DNA from: Zobellella maritima
Lineage (GTDB): Bacteria > Pseudomonadota > Gammaproteobacteria > Enterobacterales > Aeromonadaceae
Assembly (NCBI RefSeq): GCF_003075035.1
Contig: NZ_QCZE01000001.1
Location: forward strand, 382,187-446,186
Direction: 5' to 3'
DNA: 64,000 nucleotides
The position numbers and the translations under genes are program-made. The notes under the pieces are model-generated. The model had not been told where the DNA came from. It ran no database searches and saw only the letters and a list, made by a program, of their open reading frames with translations. Shown here in pieces: positions 44,797-55,254 of the stretch (position 1 is the stretch's first letter; each line of letters starts with the position of its first letter).

Positions 44797-45024
44797 CTAG
44801 TCTTTCGTGCCTTTGTCCTTTTCATCCTTGTCATCGGGGTGGTAGCTGCCGGGGGGAACGCCCCAGTTATCCTTCTTGCTTTCTTCCGTGTCCCAGTCTT
44901 TCAGGTTCATCTTGTCGCGGTTTTTTTTCACCGACTTTTCAATTTGCTTGGTGTCTTTCAGGGCGCCAACGAACAGGCCGACCACAAACAGCAGGGGCAG
45001 GGCGATCCAGAGCCAGGTGCTCAT
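44797..45024 (-). CDS. Small membrane protein (UPF0370/DUF2897-like)
   Basis: This 75-aa protein has one N-terminal membrane segment (TWLWIALPLLFVVGLFVGAL) followed by a charged tail rich in Lys and Asp. It lies 3 nt downstream of the M15 peptidase in the dapE operon, at the position of E. coli ypfN. Family assignment (UPF0370 or DUF2897) is tentative, and its function is not known. Confidence 0.75.
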   Translation of the reverse strand: MSTWLWIALPLLFVVGLFVGALKDTKQIEKSVKKNRDKMNLKDWDTEESKKDNWGVPPGSYHPDDKDEKDKGTKD

Positions 45025-45027
45025 GGG

Positions 45028-45714
45028 TTAATCCTCGGTGATATTGCGGATAAAACGGACAAAAATATCGTCCAGTTGCTTAAGAATATGCCCTTTACCG
45101 GCTACCGGTCGAGTACTGATGGCCGCCGCGACCAGAGCCGGGGTCAGCCGGGCGGCACAGCTTTTGGCCAAAGGCCGATAGCTCAGGTGCCAGGGTTCGA
45201 CGGCCACGCCGCCCTGTGGTCGGCGGTAGGGGCGGAAAAAGCCGAAACGGGCCAGGTTGGTATCCAGCCAGCGGGTCAGTGGATAGAAATAGCCTTCCGG
45301 CCCGTATTCCCAGGGCTCGAGCCGGAGCCTGGTGCCGGTGGGTAACAGTGTCGGATCATAGATATCCAGATCCGTCCCCCAATGATGGCGGCTGGTGCCC
45401 GGCAGGGCGCTCCAATGCAGGATGGCCGCTATGCGCTGCCGCTCATCCAGGGCGAGGGCATCCAGCGGCCGGCTGTCGGCATCCAGCAGCGGCCGGCTGC
45501 CGTCGAACTTGCCGTTCCAGATGGCCATCTGGCGATCGAAGCTACGAAAGCTGGAAGCCGGGGCCAGGTTGAACCCCGCGTCCGCCGCAGCCGCCTGCAG
45601 TCGGGCAAAAGCGGCCGCGGCGGCGGGTTGCAGGCGATGGCCATTGGCCAGGCTGACCAGATGTTCGTCGCTCAGGCCCAGCAGGGCATTATCGCTGATG
45701 CCGGTCAGGCTCAT
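45028..45714 (-). CDS. M15-family D-alanyl-D-alanine carboxypeptidase-like protein
   Basis: This 228-aa zinc peptidase-like protein is of the VanY/M15B type. Metal-binding motifs [20 protein letters not shown] and EPWHLSY are all present. No clear signal peptide is seen from the ATG at 45714. That start is chosen because it overlaps the dapE stop by 4 nt (ATGA). Longer readings toward 45783 lie inside dapE. It may trim peptidoglycan peptides, and its coupling to dapE (DAP synthesis) fits cell-wall metabolism. Confidence 0.88.
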   Translation of the reverse strand: MSLTGISDNALLGLSDEHLVSLANGHRLQPAAAAAFARLQAAAADAGFNLAPASSFRSFDRQMAIWNGKFDGSRPLLDADSRPLDALALDERQRIAAILHWSALPGTSRHHWGTDLDIYDPTLLPTGTRLRLEPWEYGPEGYFYPLTRWLDTNLARFGFFRPYRRPQGGVAVEPWHLSYRPLAKSCAARLTPALVAAAISTRPVAGKGHILKQLDDIFVRFIRNITED

Positions 45715-46844
45715 GCCAGCAGTTGCTCCAGTATGCCTTGGTACATATCGGTCAGCTGCTCCAGATCGGCAATCTTCACGCACTCGTTCAGCTTGTGAAT
45801 GGTGGCGTTGACCGGTCCCAGCTCGATGACCTGGGCGCCGGTCTGGGCAATAAAGCGGCCGTCCGAAGTCCCGCCTGTGGTCAGCAGGGCAGGGGCCTGA
45901 TGGCGTACCGCAGTGACCGCCGCCACCGTGGCTTCGAGCAGGTTACCCTTGTCGGTGAGGAAGGGTTTGCCATTCAGCAGCCATTTGATGTCATAGTCCA
46001 GGCCATGGGCATCGAGCACACTGTGCACCCTGGCCTTGATCTTGGTTTCGTCCAGTTCGGTGCTGAAGCGAAAGTTGAACTGGGCGTGCAGTTCACCCGG
46101 GATCACGTTGGAGGCACCGGTGCCGGCCTGGATGTTGGCTATCTGGAAGCTGGTCGGCGGGAAAAACTCGTTACCCTGATCCCACAAGGTATTGGCCAGT
46201 TCCGCCAGGGCGGGTGCGGCCCTGTGCACCGGGTTGTCGGCCAGGTGGGGATAGGCCACATGGCCCTGTATGCCCTTGACGGTCAGGTCACCGGTAAGCG
46301 AGCCCCGGCGGCCGTTCTTGACCACATCGCCGACTTCCGTGGTGGAAGAAGGCTCGCCCACCAGGCACCAGGTAATCTTCTCGTCGCGGGCCTCCAGGGT
46401 GTCGATGACCCGGGTGGTGCCGTTGATAAAGGGGCCTTCTTCATCACTGGTGATCAGGAAGGCAATGGAGCCTTGATGATCCGGATGTTCGGCCACAAAA
46501 CGTTCGGTGGCGACCACCATGGCGGCGAGCGAGCCCTTCATGTCGGCGGCGCCCCGGCCGTGCAGGTAACCGTTGATTTCGGTGGCCTCGAAAGGGGGCG
46601 TATGCCACTTGTCGAGGGGACCGGGAGGCACCACATCGGTATGGCCGGCAAAGCAGAACAGCGGACCTTCGCTGCCGCGTCGGGCCCACAGGTTGGTGGT
46701 GTCTTCAAATACCATGGTTTCCAGCGTGAAACCCAGGGCGGCAAGGCGCTCGCCCATCAGTTCCTGGCAACCCTCATCTTCCGGGGTTACCGAGGGGCGG
46801 TTGATCAAGTCTTTGGTCAGGGCCAGGACGGCGGAATCAGTCAT
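45711..46844 (-). CDS. dapE: Succinyl-diaminopimelate desuccinylase
   Basis: This 377-aa M20-family metalloenzyme of lysine/DAP synthesis contains [28 protein letters not shown] and [11 protein letters not shown] with the metal-ligand and catalytic acids, and GGTSDGRF near the C-terminus. Length matches E. coli DapE (375). It is the first gene of an operon with the M15 protein (4-nt overlap) and the small membrane protein. yffB lies about 300 nt upstream on the same strand, as in E. coli. Confidence 0.96.
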   Translation of the reverse strand: MTDSAVLALTKDLINRPSVTPEDEGCQELMGERLAALGFTLETMVFEDTTNLWARRGSEGPLFCFAGHTDVVPPGPLDKWHTPPFEATEINGYLHGRGAADMKGSLAAMVVATERFVAEHPDHQGSIAFLITSDEEGPFINGTTRVIDTLEARDEKITWCLVGEPSSTTEVGDVVKNGRRGSLTGDLTVKGIQGHVAYPHLADNPVHRAAPALAELANTLWDQGNEFFPPTSFQIANIQAGTGASNVIPGELHAQFNFRFSTELDETKIKARVHSVLDAHGLDYDIKWLLNGKPFLTDKGNLLEATVAAVTAVRHQAPALLTTGGTSDGRFIAQTGAQVIELGPVNATIHKLNECVKIADLEQLTDMYQGILEQLLA

Positions 46845-47142
46845 TGTTGTCCTTGTTTACCGATAGAATAGCTGTAAATCAATCACCGATCAGATGCAGA
46901 GATGGAACTCGTCACAGCCTGAGGCTGTTGCTGCCATAGCCGACCGGTGCTCCGAATGTAGCGCCATTTGGAGTAATACGTGCCAGTTAAGCGTACACGG
47001 GTTTAATTTGCTTCCCGCCAACACGACGTCCCCCTCCGTGGGAGCTTTGCTGCGTCATCCTTGGCGCAGAAGGTCGATGTGAAAGCCAACCAATTCCGTT
47101 CACTGACCGGTATTACGCCATTTGGAGTGGGTGTTTAACAGG
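46845..47142. other. 300-bp spacer between yffB and dapE
   Basis: No gene is seen. A 12-nt string GCCATTTGGAGT occurs twice, near 46959 and 47111. It should contain the dapE promoter, reading leftward. Confidence 0.5.
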
Positions 47143-47493
47143 TTACAGATTGAAAAAACGGGTATAGTCAGCAGCATTGAAGCCCAGCTTCAATTGATCG
47201 TTATGCACCAGCAGCGGGCGTTTGATCATGGCCGGGTTGGCCAGCAACAGGGCGGCGGCGGTATCCGGGCCGAGGCTGGCCTTGTCTTCATCGCTAAGGG
47301 CGCGATAGCTGGTGCCTCTCTTGTTGACCAGCTGCTCCCAGCCCAGGTGAGTCAGCCAATCCTGCAATTCCTGTGGATCCAGGCCGTCGATCCTGTGATC
47401 GATAAATTGATATTCGATGGCATGCTGTTCAAGCCACTTCCTGGCCTTTTTTACCGTGTCGCAGTTCTTGATGCCGTATAGTTTGATGGTCAT
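47143..47493 (-). CDS. yffB: ArsC/Spx-family protein YffB
   Basis: This 116-aa thioredoxin-fold protein of the ArsC/Spx family begins MTIKLYGIKNCDTVKKARKW with the single redox Cys at position 11 and ends YTRFFNL. It resembles YffB, a small glutathione-associated protein of unclear role that lacks the full ArsC cysteine set. ATG 47493 is preceded by AGGAC 8 nt upstream. A longer reading to 47766 has no support. Conserved neighbour of dapE. Confidence 0.92.
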   Translation of the reverse strand: MTIKLYGIKNCDTVKKARKWLEQHAIEYQFIDHRIDGLDPQELQDWLTHLGWEQLVNKRGTSYRALSDEDKASLGPDTAAALLLANPAMIKRPLLVHNDQLKLGFNAADYTRFFNL

Positions 47494-47755
47494 CGGCGTG
47501 TCCTGTTGCAAGTGTGGTTGGATTCTGGCATTTCGGCGTAACTGCTGCAACCTGGCAGCCGGCCTGCGGACATAACAGCGCTGCGCAGCAGGCACAAGCC
47601 AGACCAATTTACACTGGCGCCGGGCCCGGGCTTTGGGTACTGTTAGCACCTTTATCATCCTGTCGCCGTCCGGTTTCCGTGCTATTGCCACGGGCATGCC
47701 TGCACCTGGCGCTTTATCTAATTTGCTGTTCAAGCATATGAAAAGGGGATAAAGG

Positions 47756-48847
47756 TTGGAACTCAAGGAATACTGGAGTGATCGTTATCATTCCCGGGAT
47801 TTTAAGCTGACACGGGTCGGCGTGGTCGCCATCCGCTTCCGCTGGCTGGTGACCCTGCTGATCATCGGTATTGCCGGCTGGATCCCCATGGATTGGCTGG
47901 TGCTGGACTCGGCGCATTTCAGCCTGCTGTGGAAAACGCGGCTGATCACCGGCGCCATGTTGACTCCCCTGTTGCCCCTGAGCTATCTGTGCAAACTCAA
48001 CCGCCGCTGGATGGTGGCCTCCATCTACTATCTGGTGGGGGTGATGCTGACATTCAACTGGGTTGCCCTGTGGAGTTTTCAGGGAGAGGCAGTCCCCGTC
48101 GGCTATCTCGCCTTCCCTTACTTCCTGTTGGGGCTATTGGGGGTGTTGCCCCTGCAGCTGCAATCCAGCATCAAGCTGGCGTTGACCATCAGCCTGCTGG
48201 TGCTGGCCTCCGATTACTGGCTGGATCACGGCAGTTTGAGCAACGGATTACTGGCCGATCGTATCTGGCTGTTGCTCAGCTTCGGGCTGGCCATGGTTTG
48301 GGTACAGTGCGGCCAGTTGCGCATGCTGCTCGATCTCTACCGGGAATCATCCCGGGATCCCCTGACCCGGCTGATGAACCGCCGGTTGTTCGTGCGCCAA
48401 CTGGAGCAGGTACGCCATCAGAGCGGGGATGGACGTCCCTATAGCCTGATCCTGTTGGATCTCGATCGCTTCAAGCGGATTAATGACGATTTTGGTCATC
48501 TGATGGGTGATGAAGTGCTGGTCAGTGTTGCCAATACCATCATGGATATCCTGGGTCAGGACGCCATGGTGGCCCGCTATGGCGGTGAGGAGTTTATGGT
48601 GCTGCTGCCGGATACTTCCCTCGAGCAGGCGTTGCGCCAGGCCGAGACCCTGCGATTGGCGGTGGAATCCCAGCCGGTGGCCAGCCCCCTGGAGGAGGGG
48701 GAGGTCAATGTCACCATCAGCGCGGGGGTGGTGGAAGGCGACAGCCACAGCCAGATGCAGGCGTTGTTGCGGCAGGCGGATGAAGCCCTCTATGCTGCCA
48801 AGAGCCGGGGGCGTAACTGTGTGATGTCGGAGGGACTGGCGGCCTGA
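47756..48847 (+). CDS. Membrane diguanylate cyclase
   Basis: This 363-aa protein has an N-terminal domain with about six hydrophobic segments and a C-terminal GGDEF domain (from about residue 200: DPLTRLMNRRLF). The active-site GGEEF is intact (ARYGGEEFMVLL), so synthesis of c-di-GMP is expected. The RxxD inhibitory site usually five residues upstream is not seen (GQDAMVA instead), implying little product inhibition. It starts with TTG at 47756, supported by AGGGG 6-7 nt upstream. The signal sensed by the membrane domain is unknown. Confidence 0.9.
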   Translation: MELKEYWSDRYHSRDFKLTRVGVVAIRFRWLVTLLIIGIAGWIPMDWLVLDSAHFSLLWKTRLITGAMLTPLLPLSYLCKLNRRWMVASIYYLVGVMLTFNWVALWSFQGEAVPVGYLAFPYFLLGLLGVLPLQLQSSIKLALTISLLVLASDYWLDHGSLSNGLLADRIWLLLSFGLAMVWVQCGQLRMLLDLYRESSRDPLTRLMNRRLFVRQLEQVRHQSGDGRPYSLILLDLDRFKRINDDFGHLMGDEVLVSVANTIMDILGQDAMVARYGGEEFMVLLPDTSLEQALRQAETLRLAVESQPVASPLEEGEVNVTISAGVVEGDSHSQMQALLRQADEALYAAKSRGRNCVMSEGLAA

Positions 48848-48961
48848 GCCGATCCGTTGGCCGGATGCTGACGGAGGACAGGGCCATGGCTTATACTGCT
48901 GGCCTTGCCCAGTTTGACTCCACCCATATCCCTCAAAGGGACAACAATAGCGAGATGTCTT

Positions 48962-50659
48962 ATGCCCAAGGACAAACAGGAAAAACGCGCCCTCTATGTT
49001 CCCTATGCGGGTCCGGCCCTGCTGGAAACGCCTTTGCTGAACAAAGGCAGTGCCTTTAACAAGGAAGAACGGATCTCGTTCAACCTGGATGGCCTGCTGC
49101 CGCACAATATTGAAACCATAGAAGAGCAGGTCTCCAGAGCTTATCAGCAATATATTTCTTTTCAGAACGATCTGGACAAGCATATCTATCTACGCAACAT
49201 CCAGGATACGAATGAAACTCTATTTTATCGCCTGGTCGAAGACCACCTGAGCAAGATGATGCCCATCATCTATACCCCGACCGTGGGCAAGGCCTGTGAA
49301 GAGTTTTCCAATATTTACCGTCGGGCCCGGGGGCTGTTTATTTCCTATCCGGACAAGGACCGGATTGACGATATCCTGCAAAATGCCACCAAGCGTAACG
49401 TCAAGGTTATCGTGGTTACCGACGGTGAGCGTATCCTGGGTCTGGGTGACCAGGGCATCGGCGGTATGGGTATCCCCATCGGCAAGTTGTCCCTCTATAC
49501 CGCCTGTGGCGGCATCTCTCCCGCTTATACCTTGCCGGTAGTGTTGGATGCGGGCACCAACAACCCCCAGCTGCTGAACGATCCCATGTATATGGGCTGG
49601 CGTAACCCCAGGGTGAACGGCGAGCAATACGACCAGTTTGTGGATGCCTTTATCAATGCGGTCAAGCGCCGCTGGCCCAATGTGTTGCTGCAATTCGAGG
49701 ACTTCGCCCAGAAGAATGCCATGCCGCTGCTCAACCGTTACAAGGACGAGCTATGCTGCTTCAATGACGATATTCAGGGCACGGCGGCGGTGACCCTGGG
49801 TTCTTTGATCGCGGCCTGTGAAGCCAGCGGCAGCAAGTTGTCCGAGAAAAGGGTGGCCTTCCTGGGCTCGGGGTCCGCCGGTTGCGGCATTGCCGAGCAG
49901 ATAGTGGCTCAGATGAAGGCCGAGGGCCTGAGCGATGCCAAGGCACGGCAACGGGTATTTATGGTCGACCGCTTCGGCCTGCTGACCACCAATATGCCCA
50001 ACCTGCTCGACTTCCAGCGACCCCTGGCGCAGCCCATGGAGCATATCCAGGACTGGCAGACCGAGGGTGAAAATATTTCCCTGCTGGAGGTGATGCAGAA
50101 CGGCAAGCCGGATATCCTGATTGGGGTATCCGGTCAGCCGGGCCTGTTCACCGAAGCGGTGGTGAAAACCATGCATGTCCACTGCGAGCGGCCAATTATC
50201 TTCCCCCTGTCCAACCCCACCTCGCGGGTGGAGGCGACGCCGGAAGACATCATCAACTGGACCGACGGCCAGGCGCTGGTGGCGACCGGCAGCCCCTTTG
50301 CGCCGGTGGAATACAAGGGCAGGCTCTATGAGATTGCCCAGTGTAACAACTCCTATATTTTCCCCGGTATCGGCCTGGGGGTACTGGCCTGTGGCGCCAA
50401 GCGGGTGACGGATGCCATGCTGATGGCATCGAGCCGGGCCCTGGCGGCCTGTTCGCCGCTGGCCATCAAGGGGGAAGGTTCGCTGTTGCCCCCCCTGGAG
50501 GACATCCAGCAGGTGAGCCGTCAGATTGCGAAGATGGTGGCCAAAACCGCCCAGTTACAGGGCCAGGCGCTACAGATTTCCGATGCCGCCCTGGACGAGG
50601 CGATAGAAGCCAACTTCTGGACCCCGGAATACCGTAAATACCGCCGGGTTTCTTTCTAA
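48962..50659 (+). CDS. maeA: NAD-dependent malic enzyme
   Basis: This 565-aa cytoplasmic enzyme decarboxylates malate to pyruvate with NAD. It matches E. coli MaeA (SfcA, 565) from the first block ([14 protein letters not shown]) to the C-terminus ([10 protein letters not shown]). Motifs include [32 protein letters not shown] and the Rossmann [16 protein letters not shown] 48962 matches the family start; an upstream in-frame ATG at 48905 lacks family sequence. A terminator follows at 50694. Confidence 0.96.
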   Translation: MPKDKQEKRALYVPYAGPALLETPLLNKGSAFNKEERISFNLDGLLPHNIETIEEQVSRAYQQYISFQNDLDKHIYLRNIQDTNETLFYRLVEDHLSKMMPIIYTPTVGKACEEFSNIYRRARGLFISYPDKDRIDDILQNATKRNVKVIVVTDGERILGLGDQGIGGMGIPIGKLSLYTACGGISPAYTLPVVLDAGTNNPQLLNDPMYMGWRNPRVNGEQYDQFVDAFINAVKRRWPNVLLQFEDFAQKNAMPLLNRYKDELCCFNDDIQGTAAVTLGSLIAACEASGSKLSEKRVAFLGSGSAGCGIAEQIVAQMKAEGLSDAKARQRVFMVDRFGLLTTNMPNLLDFQRPLAQPMEHIQDWQTEGENISLLEVMQNGKPDILIGVSGQPGLFTEAVVKTMHVHCERPIIFPLSNPTSRVEATPEDIINWTDGQALVATGSPFAPVEYKGRLYEIAQCNNSYIFPGIGLGVLACGAKRVTDAMLMASSRALAACSPLAIKGEGSLLPPLEDIQQVSRQIAKMVAKTAQLQGQALQISDAALDEAIEANFWTPEYRKYRRVSF

Positions 50660-50693
50660 TCCAGGCGCGGTCCATCCGCCGCATCTAATGATA

Positions 50694-50719
50694 ACGCCGG
50701 CCCACCGCCGGCGTTTTTG
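50694..50719 (+). terminator. Terminator after maeA
   Basis: ACGCCGGC pairs with GCCGGCGT, and TTTTT follows. Confidence 0.9.
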
Positions 50720-50958
50720 TCTGTTATTCCCGAATGAACCCCTGTTCGAGATCTCGACAGGTTTCACGGGGCTCGCAAACCGCCTCCAGGGTGGTCTCTG
50801 CCTGCGTTCATTCCTTATCCAAATGTATCCTCCGGAGCCGGTGGCTGCCTGACGCGTTGCGGGGCAGAGAAGAGCCGCTTTGATTATACTTCTAAGTATA
50901 CTGATCGGTTGTTTGAGCGGTTAATGTCGTGGCCGCCTGCCGTTCGGGGAGGTTGGTG

Positions 50959-51513
50959 ATGAAGCGGTATTATTATGTCAGCGACAACCTGGATGATCTG
51001 GAAGCCGTCGAGCAGGAACTGGAGCGCTGCGGTATTACCAAGCCACAGATCCATGTGCTCAGTGAAAAAGACGGAGAGGTAGAGCGGCACCGGCTGCACG
51101 AGGTCGAGGCCGTGCTGAAGAAAGATGTGGTGCATTCCACCGAGGTGGGGGCCTTGATCGGAGCCATTGCCGCCGGCTTTGTGCTGCTGCTCAGCTATCT
51201 GTCTGGCATTACCGAAACGGTCGGCTGGGTTCCCTTTATTTTTCTGGCGATAGTGGCGCTGGGCTTCGGTGCCTGGGAGGGCGGCATGTTCGGCATCCAG
51301 AGTCCGCATCGGGACTTTCGTCAGTTTACGGGCGCATTGCAGGCGGGCAGGCACGTGTTTTTTGTGGATATCGAACCGGCCCAGGAAGCGACCCTGTCAC
51401 GGGTGACCAGGGCGCACCCCCAGTTGCAGGCGGCCGGTACCGGCGCCGCCACGCCACGTTGGGTGATCCTGGCCCAGAATAAATGGAAAGCATTCAACCG
51501 GAAGATGCCCTGA
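50959..51513 (+). CDS. Conserved membrane protein of unknown function
   Basis: This 184-aa protein has a soluble N-terminal part (YYYVSDNLDDLEAVEQELER, likely ferredoxin-like) and two adjacent membrane segments around residues 75-120 (ALIGAIAAGFVLLLSYLSG and VPFIFLAIVALGFGAWEGG). A soluble C-terminal part follows. Similar proteins are annotated vaguely in gammaproteobacteria, sometimes as NAD/FAD-utilising cell-division proteins, without visible cofactor motifs here. GGGGAGG at 50946-50952 sets ATG 50959. It has no operon partner. Confidence 0.8.
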   Translation: MKRYYYVSDNLDDLEAVEQELERCGITKPQIHVLSEKDGEVERHRLHEVEAVLKKDVVHSTEVGALIGAIAAGFVLLLSYLSGITETVGWVPFIFLAIVALGFGAWEGGMFGIQSPHRDFRQFTGALQAGRHVFFVDIEPAQEATLSRVTRAHPQLQAAGTGAATPRWVILAQNKWKAFNRKMP

Positions 51514-51735
51514 TCACCAAATTGTCCCCATTCAGGGTTGAAAACCGGAATTTATCCCCCATATTGCCCAACAGGAGTTTTACTGCCGCTCGACGCTGCT
51601 TTTTTGCCTCGCTATAATGCTGCGTCAAATTTGCCATGAAGACCCAGGTCTTCACCAGGACTCAAGGAGCAGTCCGCTGCTTCATATACATCACAGGGTC
51701 AGCACCAAGGTGCTGAAGAGAATTGAGGTAATACA

Positions 51736-53046
51736 ATGCAAGTTTCTGTAGAGACGACCCAAGGCCTGGAGCGCCGTCTGACCATCACAGTACCGGCTGA
51801 AAAAGTAGCAGGTGAAGTCAACGGCCGCCTGCGTCAGCTGGCCAAGACCCGTCGTATCGATGGTTTCCGTCCTGGCAAGGCGCCGTTAACCGTTATCAAG
51901 AAAATGTTTGGCCCTTCAGTCGAAGCCGATGTGGCCGGCGAACTGATGCAGCGTAATTTCTTTGAAGCCGTGATGGCTGAAAAGCTGAACCCGGCCGGTA
52001 TGCCGACCATGGAGCCTGCCGCTATCAAGGCCGGCGAAGACTTCACCTTCACCGCGACCTTCGAAGTCTATCCCGAAGTGGAAGTGAAAGGTCTGGATGC
52101 GGTCGTGGTTGAAAAGCCCCAGGCCGAAGTGACCGATGTCGAACTGGACAAGATGATCGACACCCTGCGCAAGCAGCACGCCGACTGGGTTGAAGTCGAG
52201 CGTGAAGCCGCCACCGATGATCGCGTGACCATGAATTTCGTCGGCTCGGTAGACGGTGAAGAGTTCGAAGGCGGCGCTGCCGAAGACTTCGTGCTGGTGC
52301 TGGGTTCCGGCCGCATGATCCCTGGCTTCGAAGACGGCCTGCTGGGCAAGAAAGTTGGCGACGACTTCACCCTGGAAGTGACCTTCCCCGAGGATTACCA
52401 TGCCGAAAACCTGAAAGGCAAGCCGGCCCAGTTCGCCATTGCCGTGACCAAGGTCGAAGCCCAGCAGCTGCCCGAGCTGACCGAAGAATTCGTGCAGCGC
52501 TTCGGTATTGCCGACGGTTCCGTTGACGGCCTGAAAGCCGAAGTGCGCAAGAACATGGAGCGCGAGCTGGCCCAGGCACTGAAAGCTTCCGTCAAGGAGC
52601 AGGTCATCGACGGCCTGATTGCCCAGAACGAGATCGAGGTGCCCAAGGCACTGATCGATGGCGAAATCGAGACCCTGCGTAAGCAGGCCCTGCAGCGCTT
52701 CGGTGGAATGGACGCCAAGAACGCGCCGCAACTGCCGGCCGAACTGTTCCAGGAACAGGCAGAGCGCCGCGTACGCGTGGGTCTGCTGCTGGGTGAAGTG
52801 ATCAAGCAGAACGACATCAAGGCCGATGATGCCAAGGTGCAGGAAATCATTGCCTCCATGGCCTCTGCTTACGAAGATCCGGCCGAAGTCATCGCCTATT
52901 ACAACGACAACAAGCAGCTGCTGGAAAGCGTGCGTAACCTGGCGGTCGAAGATCAGGCCATCGAGTTTGTGCTGGCGCAGGCTCAGGTGAGCGACAAGCA
53001 GGTGTCTTTTGACGAACTGATGAACAAGCCGGGCGTTGGCGCTTAA
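51736..53046 (+). CDS. tig: Trigger factor
   Basis: This 436-aa ribosome-associated chaperone has an N-terminal ribosome-binding domain with the signature [17 protein letters not shown] (residues about 44-60). A central FKBP-type PPIase domain is at about 150-245 ([16 protein letters not shown] region, here DDRVTMNF), followed by a long helical C-terminal domain. It heads the conserved tig-clpP-clpX-lon cluster, and its mRNA ends at the hairpin at 53081. Confidence 0.97.
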   Translation: MQVSVETTQGLERRLTITVPAEKVAGEVNGRLRQLAKTRRIDGFRPGKAPLTVIKKMFGPSVEADVAGELMQRNFFEAVMAEKLNPAGMPTMEPAAIKAGEDFTFTATFEVYPEVEVKGLDAVVVEKPQAEVTDVELDKMIDTLRKQHADWVEVEREAATDDRVTMNFVGSVDGEEFEGGAAEDFVLVLGSGRMIPGFEDGLLGKKVGDDFTLEVTFPEDYHAENLKGKPAQFAIAVTKVEAQQLPELTEEFVQRFGIADGSVDGLKAEVRKNMERELAQALKASVKEQVIDGLIAQNEIEVPKALIDGEIETLRKQALQRFGGMDAKNAPQLPAELFQEQAERRVRVGLLLGEVIKQNDIKADDAKVQEIIASMASAYEDPAEVIAYYNDNKQLLESVRNLAVEDQAIEFVLAQAQVSDKQVSFDELMNKPGVGA

Positions 53047-53052
53047 GAACAT

Positions 53053-53083
53053 TTGACTTAAGCAATAAGCTGTTGCGTATAAT
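53053..53083 (+). promoter_or_regulatory. Candidate clpP promoter
   Basis: TTGACT at 53053-53058 and TATAAT at 53078-53083 are 19 bp apart, a little wide for sigma-70. They lie right after the tig stop, and the -10 overlaps the tig terminator stem. Confidence 0.5.
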
Positions 53084-53117
53084 GGCCCTAGTGTTAGTGC
53101 ACTCGGGCCATTTTATT
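53081..53117 (+). terminator. Hairpin between tig and clpP
   Basis: AATGGCCC pairs with GGGCCATT over a 16-nt loop, followed by TTATTT. Confidence 0.7.
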
Positions 53118-53133
53118 TAGGGGACAAGACCTT

Positions 53134-53757
53134 ATGTCAATTAATGATACTTCGCTGATGGACGGGCCCCTGGCTGCTCTGGTACCCATAGTGGTGGAGC
53201 AAACCGCCAAGGGTGAGCGTTCTTATGATATTTATTCACGTCTGCTGAAAGAGCGGGTGATCTTTATGACTGGCCAGGTCGAAGACCATATGGCCAACCT
53301 GATCTGTGCCCAGATGCTGTTCCTGGAGTCGGAAAATCCGGAGAAGGATATATACCTGTATATCAATTCTCCCGGAGGCTCGGTCACTGCCGGCATGTCC
53401 ATCTATGACACCATGCAGTTTATCAAGCCGGACGTCAGCACAGTGTGCATGGGGCAGGCCTGCTCCATGGGTGCCTTCCTGCTGGCCGGTGGTGCCGCCG
53501 GCAAGCGTTTCGCCTTGCCCAACAGCCGGGTGATGATCCATCAGCCGCTGGGCGGCTTCCAGGGCCAGGCATCGGATATCCAGATCCATGCCAAGGAAAT
53601 TCTGTATATTAAAGAGAAACTCAATCGCCTGTTGGCCGAACACACAGGTCAGGAGCTGTCGGTGGTGGAGCGGGATACCGACCGTGACAATTTTATGTCG
53701 GCAATCCAGGCCAAGGAATACGGTCTGATCGACCAGGTACTGCACAAGCGCGATTGA
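53134..53757 (+). CDS. clpP: ATP-dependent Clp protease proteolytic subunit
   Basis: This 207-aa serine peptidase forms the tetradecameric barrel that works with ClpX/ClpA. The catalytic triad falls exactly at the E. coli precursor positions: S111 (QACSMGAF), H136 (MIHQPLGG) and D185 (DTDRDNF). The N-terminal 14 or so residues resemble the propeptide removed on maturation. clpX begins 79 nt downstream. Confidence 0.97.
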   Translation: MSINDTSLMDGPLAALVPIVVEQTAKGERSYDIYSRLLKERVIFMTGQVEDHMANLICAQMLFLESENPEKDIYLYINSPGGSVTAGMSIYDTMQFIKPDVSTVCMGQACSMGAFLLAGGAAGKRFALPNSRVMIHQPLGGFQGQASDIQIHAKEILYIKEKLNRLLAEHTGQELSVVERDTDRDNFMSAIQAKEYGLIDQVLHKRD

Positions 53758-53836
53758 GCAAAGCGGGGTGGGGTGTTATACACTCTCAATATGAGTGGCG
53801 AGCGCTCCGTCGCCTGTACGCATAAGAGGTGACTGA

Positions 53837-55117
53837 ATGACAGACAAACGCAGGGGTGAAGGGGACAGCGGCAAACTGCTGTATTGTTCTTTTTGCGGTA
53901 AAAGCCAACATGAAGTGCGTAAGCTGATCGCCGGCCCTTCCGTCTATATTTGTGACGAATGTGTCGAGCTGTGCGAAGACATCATTCGCGAAGAGATCAA
54001 AGACATCTCTCCCAAACGGGAAGGCGAGGCGCTGCCCACGCCTCACGAGATACGCGCACACCTGGATGATTATGTCATCGGTCAGGATCACGCCAAAAAA
54101 GTGCTGGCGGTGGCGGTGTACAACCACTACAAGCGGTTGCGCAATGCGACCAGCTCCGATGGTGTGGAGCTGGGCAAGTCCAATATTCTGCTGATCGGTC
54201 CGACCGGTTCGGGTAAGACCCTGCTGGCCGAGACCTTGGCTCGCCTGCTGGATGTTCCCTTTACCATGGCGGACGCCACCACCCTGACCGAGGCCGGTTA
54301 TGTGGGGGAGGACGTAGAAAACATCATCCAGAAGTTGCTGCAAAAATGCGACTATGATGTGGAAAAGGCCCAGCGCGGTATCGTCTATATCGATGAAATC
54401 GACAAGATTTCCCGCAAGTCGGACAACCCTTCGATCACCCGTGATGTATCGGGTGAAGGGGTGCAGCAGGCGCTGCTGAAGCTGATCGAAGGCACTGTCG
54501 CTTCGGTTCCGCCTCAGGGCGGGCGCAAGCATCCGCAGCAGGAATTCCTGCAGGTTGATACCTCCAAGATCCTGTTCGTCTGTGGTGGCGCTTTTGCCGG
54601 CCTGGACAAGGTGATTGAACAGCGGATGGACAAGGGCACAGGTATCGGCTTTGGTGCCGAGGTGAAAACCAAGAACAACAAGGCGTCCTTGAGCGAAATC
54701 TTTACCCAGGTTGAACCGGGCGATTTGGTTAAATACGGCCTTATCCCCGAATTTATCGGCCGTCTGCCGGTGGTAGCCACGCTGACCGAACTGGATGAAG
54801 ACGCTCTGGTACAGATCCTGTCCGAGCCGAAGAACGCCCTGACCAAACAGTACGGCGCCTTGTTCTCGCTGGAAGATGTAGCCCTTGAGTTCCGTGAAGA
54901 CGCCCTGCGCGCCATTGCCCGCAAGGCGATGGAGCGCAAAACCGGTGCCCGTGGCCTGCGTTCCATCGTGGAAGGCGTGTTGCTCGATACCATGTATGAC
55001 CTGCCGTCGATGGACGATGTGGCCAAGGTGGTCATAGATGAAACTGTGATTAAAGGCGAGTCTGACCCCATCCTGATTTTTCAGAAAGGGGAAAACCAGG
55101 CCGTATCCGGTGACTGA
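53837..55117 (+). CDS. clpX: ATP-dependent Clp protease ATP-binding subunit ClpX
   Basis: This 426-aa AAA+ unfoldase has an N-terminal zinc-binding domain with C17/C20 and C39/C42 (CSFC, CDEC). Walker A GPTGSGKT is near residue 120, Walker B YIDEIDKI near 190, and the IGF loop that docks on ClpP is present (TGIGFGAEV). It sits between clpP and lon and is terminated at 55140. Confidence 0.97.
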   Translation: MTDKRRGEGDSGKLLYCSFCGKSQHEVRKLIAGPSVYICDECVELCEDIIREEIKDISPKREGEALPTPHEIRAHLDDYVIGQDHAKKVLAVAVYNHYKRLRNATSSDGVELGKSNILLIGPTGSGKTLLAETLARLLDVPFTMADATTLTEAGYVGEDVENIIQKLLQKCDYDVEKAQRGIVYIDEIDKISRKSDNPSITRDVSGEGVQQALLKLIEGTVASVPPQGGRKHPQQEFLQVDTSKILFVCGGAFAGLDKVIEQRMDKGTGIGFGAEVKTKNNKASLSEIFTQVEPGDLVKYGLIPEFIGRLPVVATLTELDEDALVQILSEPKNALTKQYGALFSLEDVALEFREDALRAIARKAMERKTGARGLRSIVEGVLLDTMYDLPSMDDVAKVVIDETVIKGESDPILIFQKGENQAVSGD

Positions 55118-55139
55118 TTGAGCTATTTTTAAGCAATAT

Positions 55140-55163
55140 AAAGGGGCATTATGCCCCTTTTAT
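55140..55163 (+). terminator. Terminator after clpX
   Basis: AAAGGGGCAT pairs with ATGCCCCTTTT around a tiny loop, followed by a T-rich stretch. Confidence 0.9.
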
Positions 55164-55183
55164 TGTTTTTACCCAGGCGGTGA

Positions 55184-55210
55184 TTGAATCTGGCGATCAC
55201 GCCCCCATAT
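55184..55210 (+). promoter_or_regulatory. Heat-shock (sigma-32-type) promoter of lon
   Basis: TTGAAT at 55184-55189 and CCCCATAT at 55203-55210 are separated by 13 bp, matching the RpoH consensus (CTTGAA, 13-15 bp, CCCCATNT). The site lies 45 bp before the lon start and after the clpX terminator. lon is a classic RpoH target. Confidence 0.8.
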
Positions 55211-55254
55211 ACTGCCCAAGCGCTAATAAATTGCATTCAAGCTGAGAGGACACT

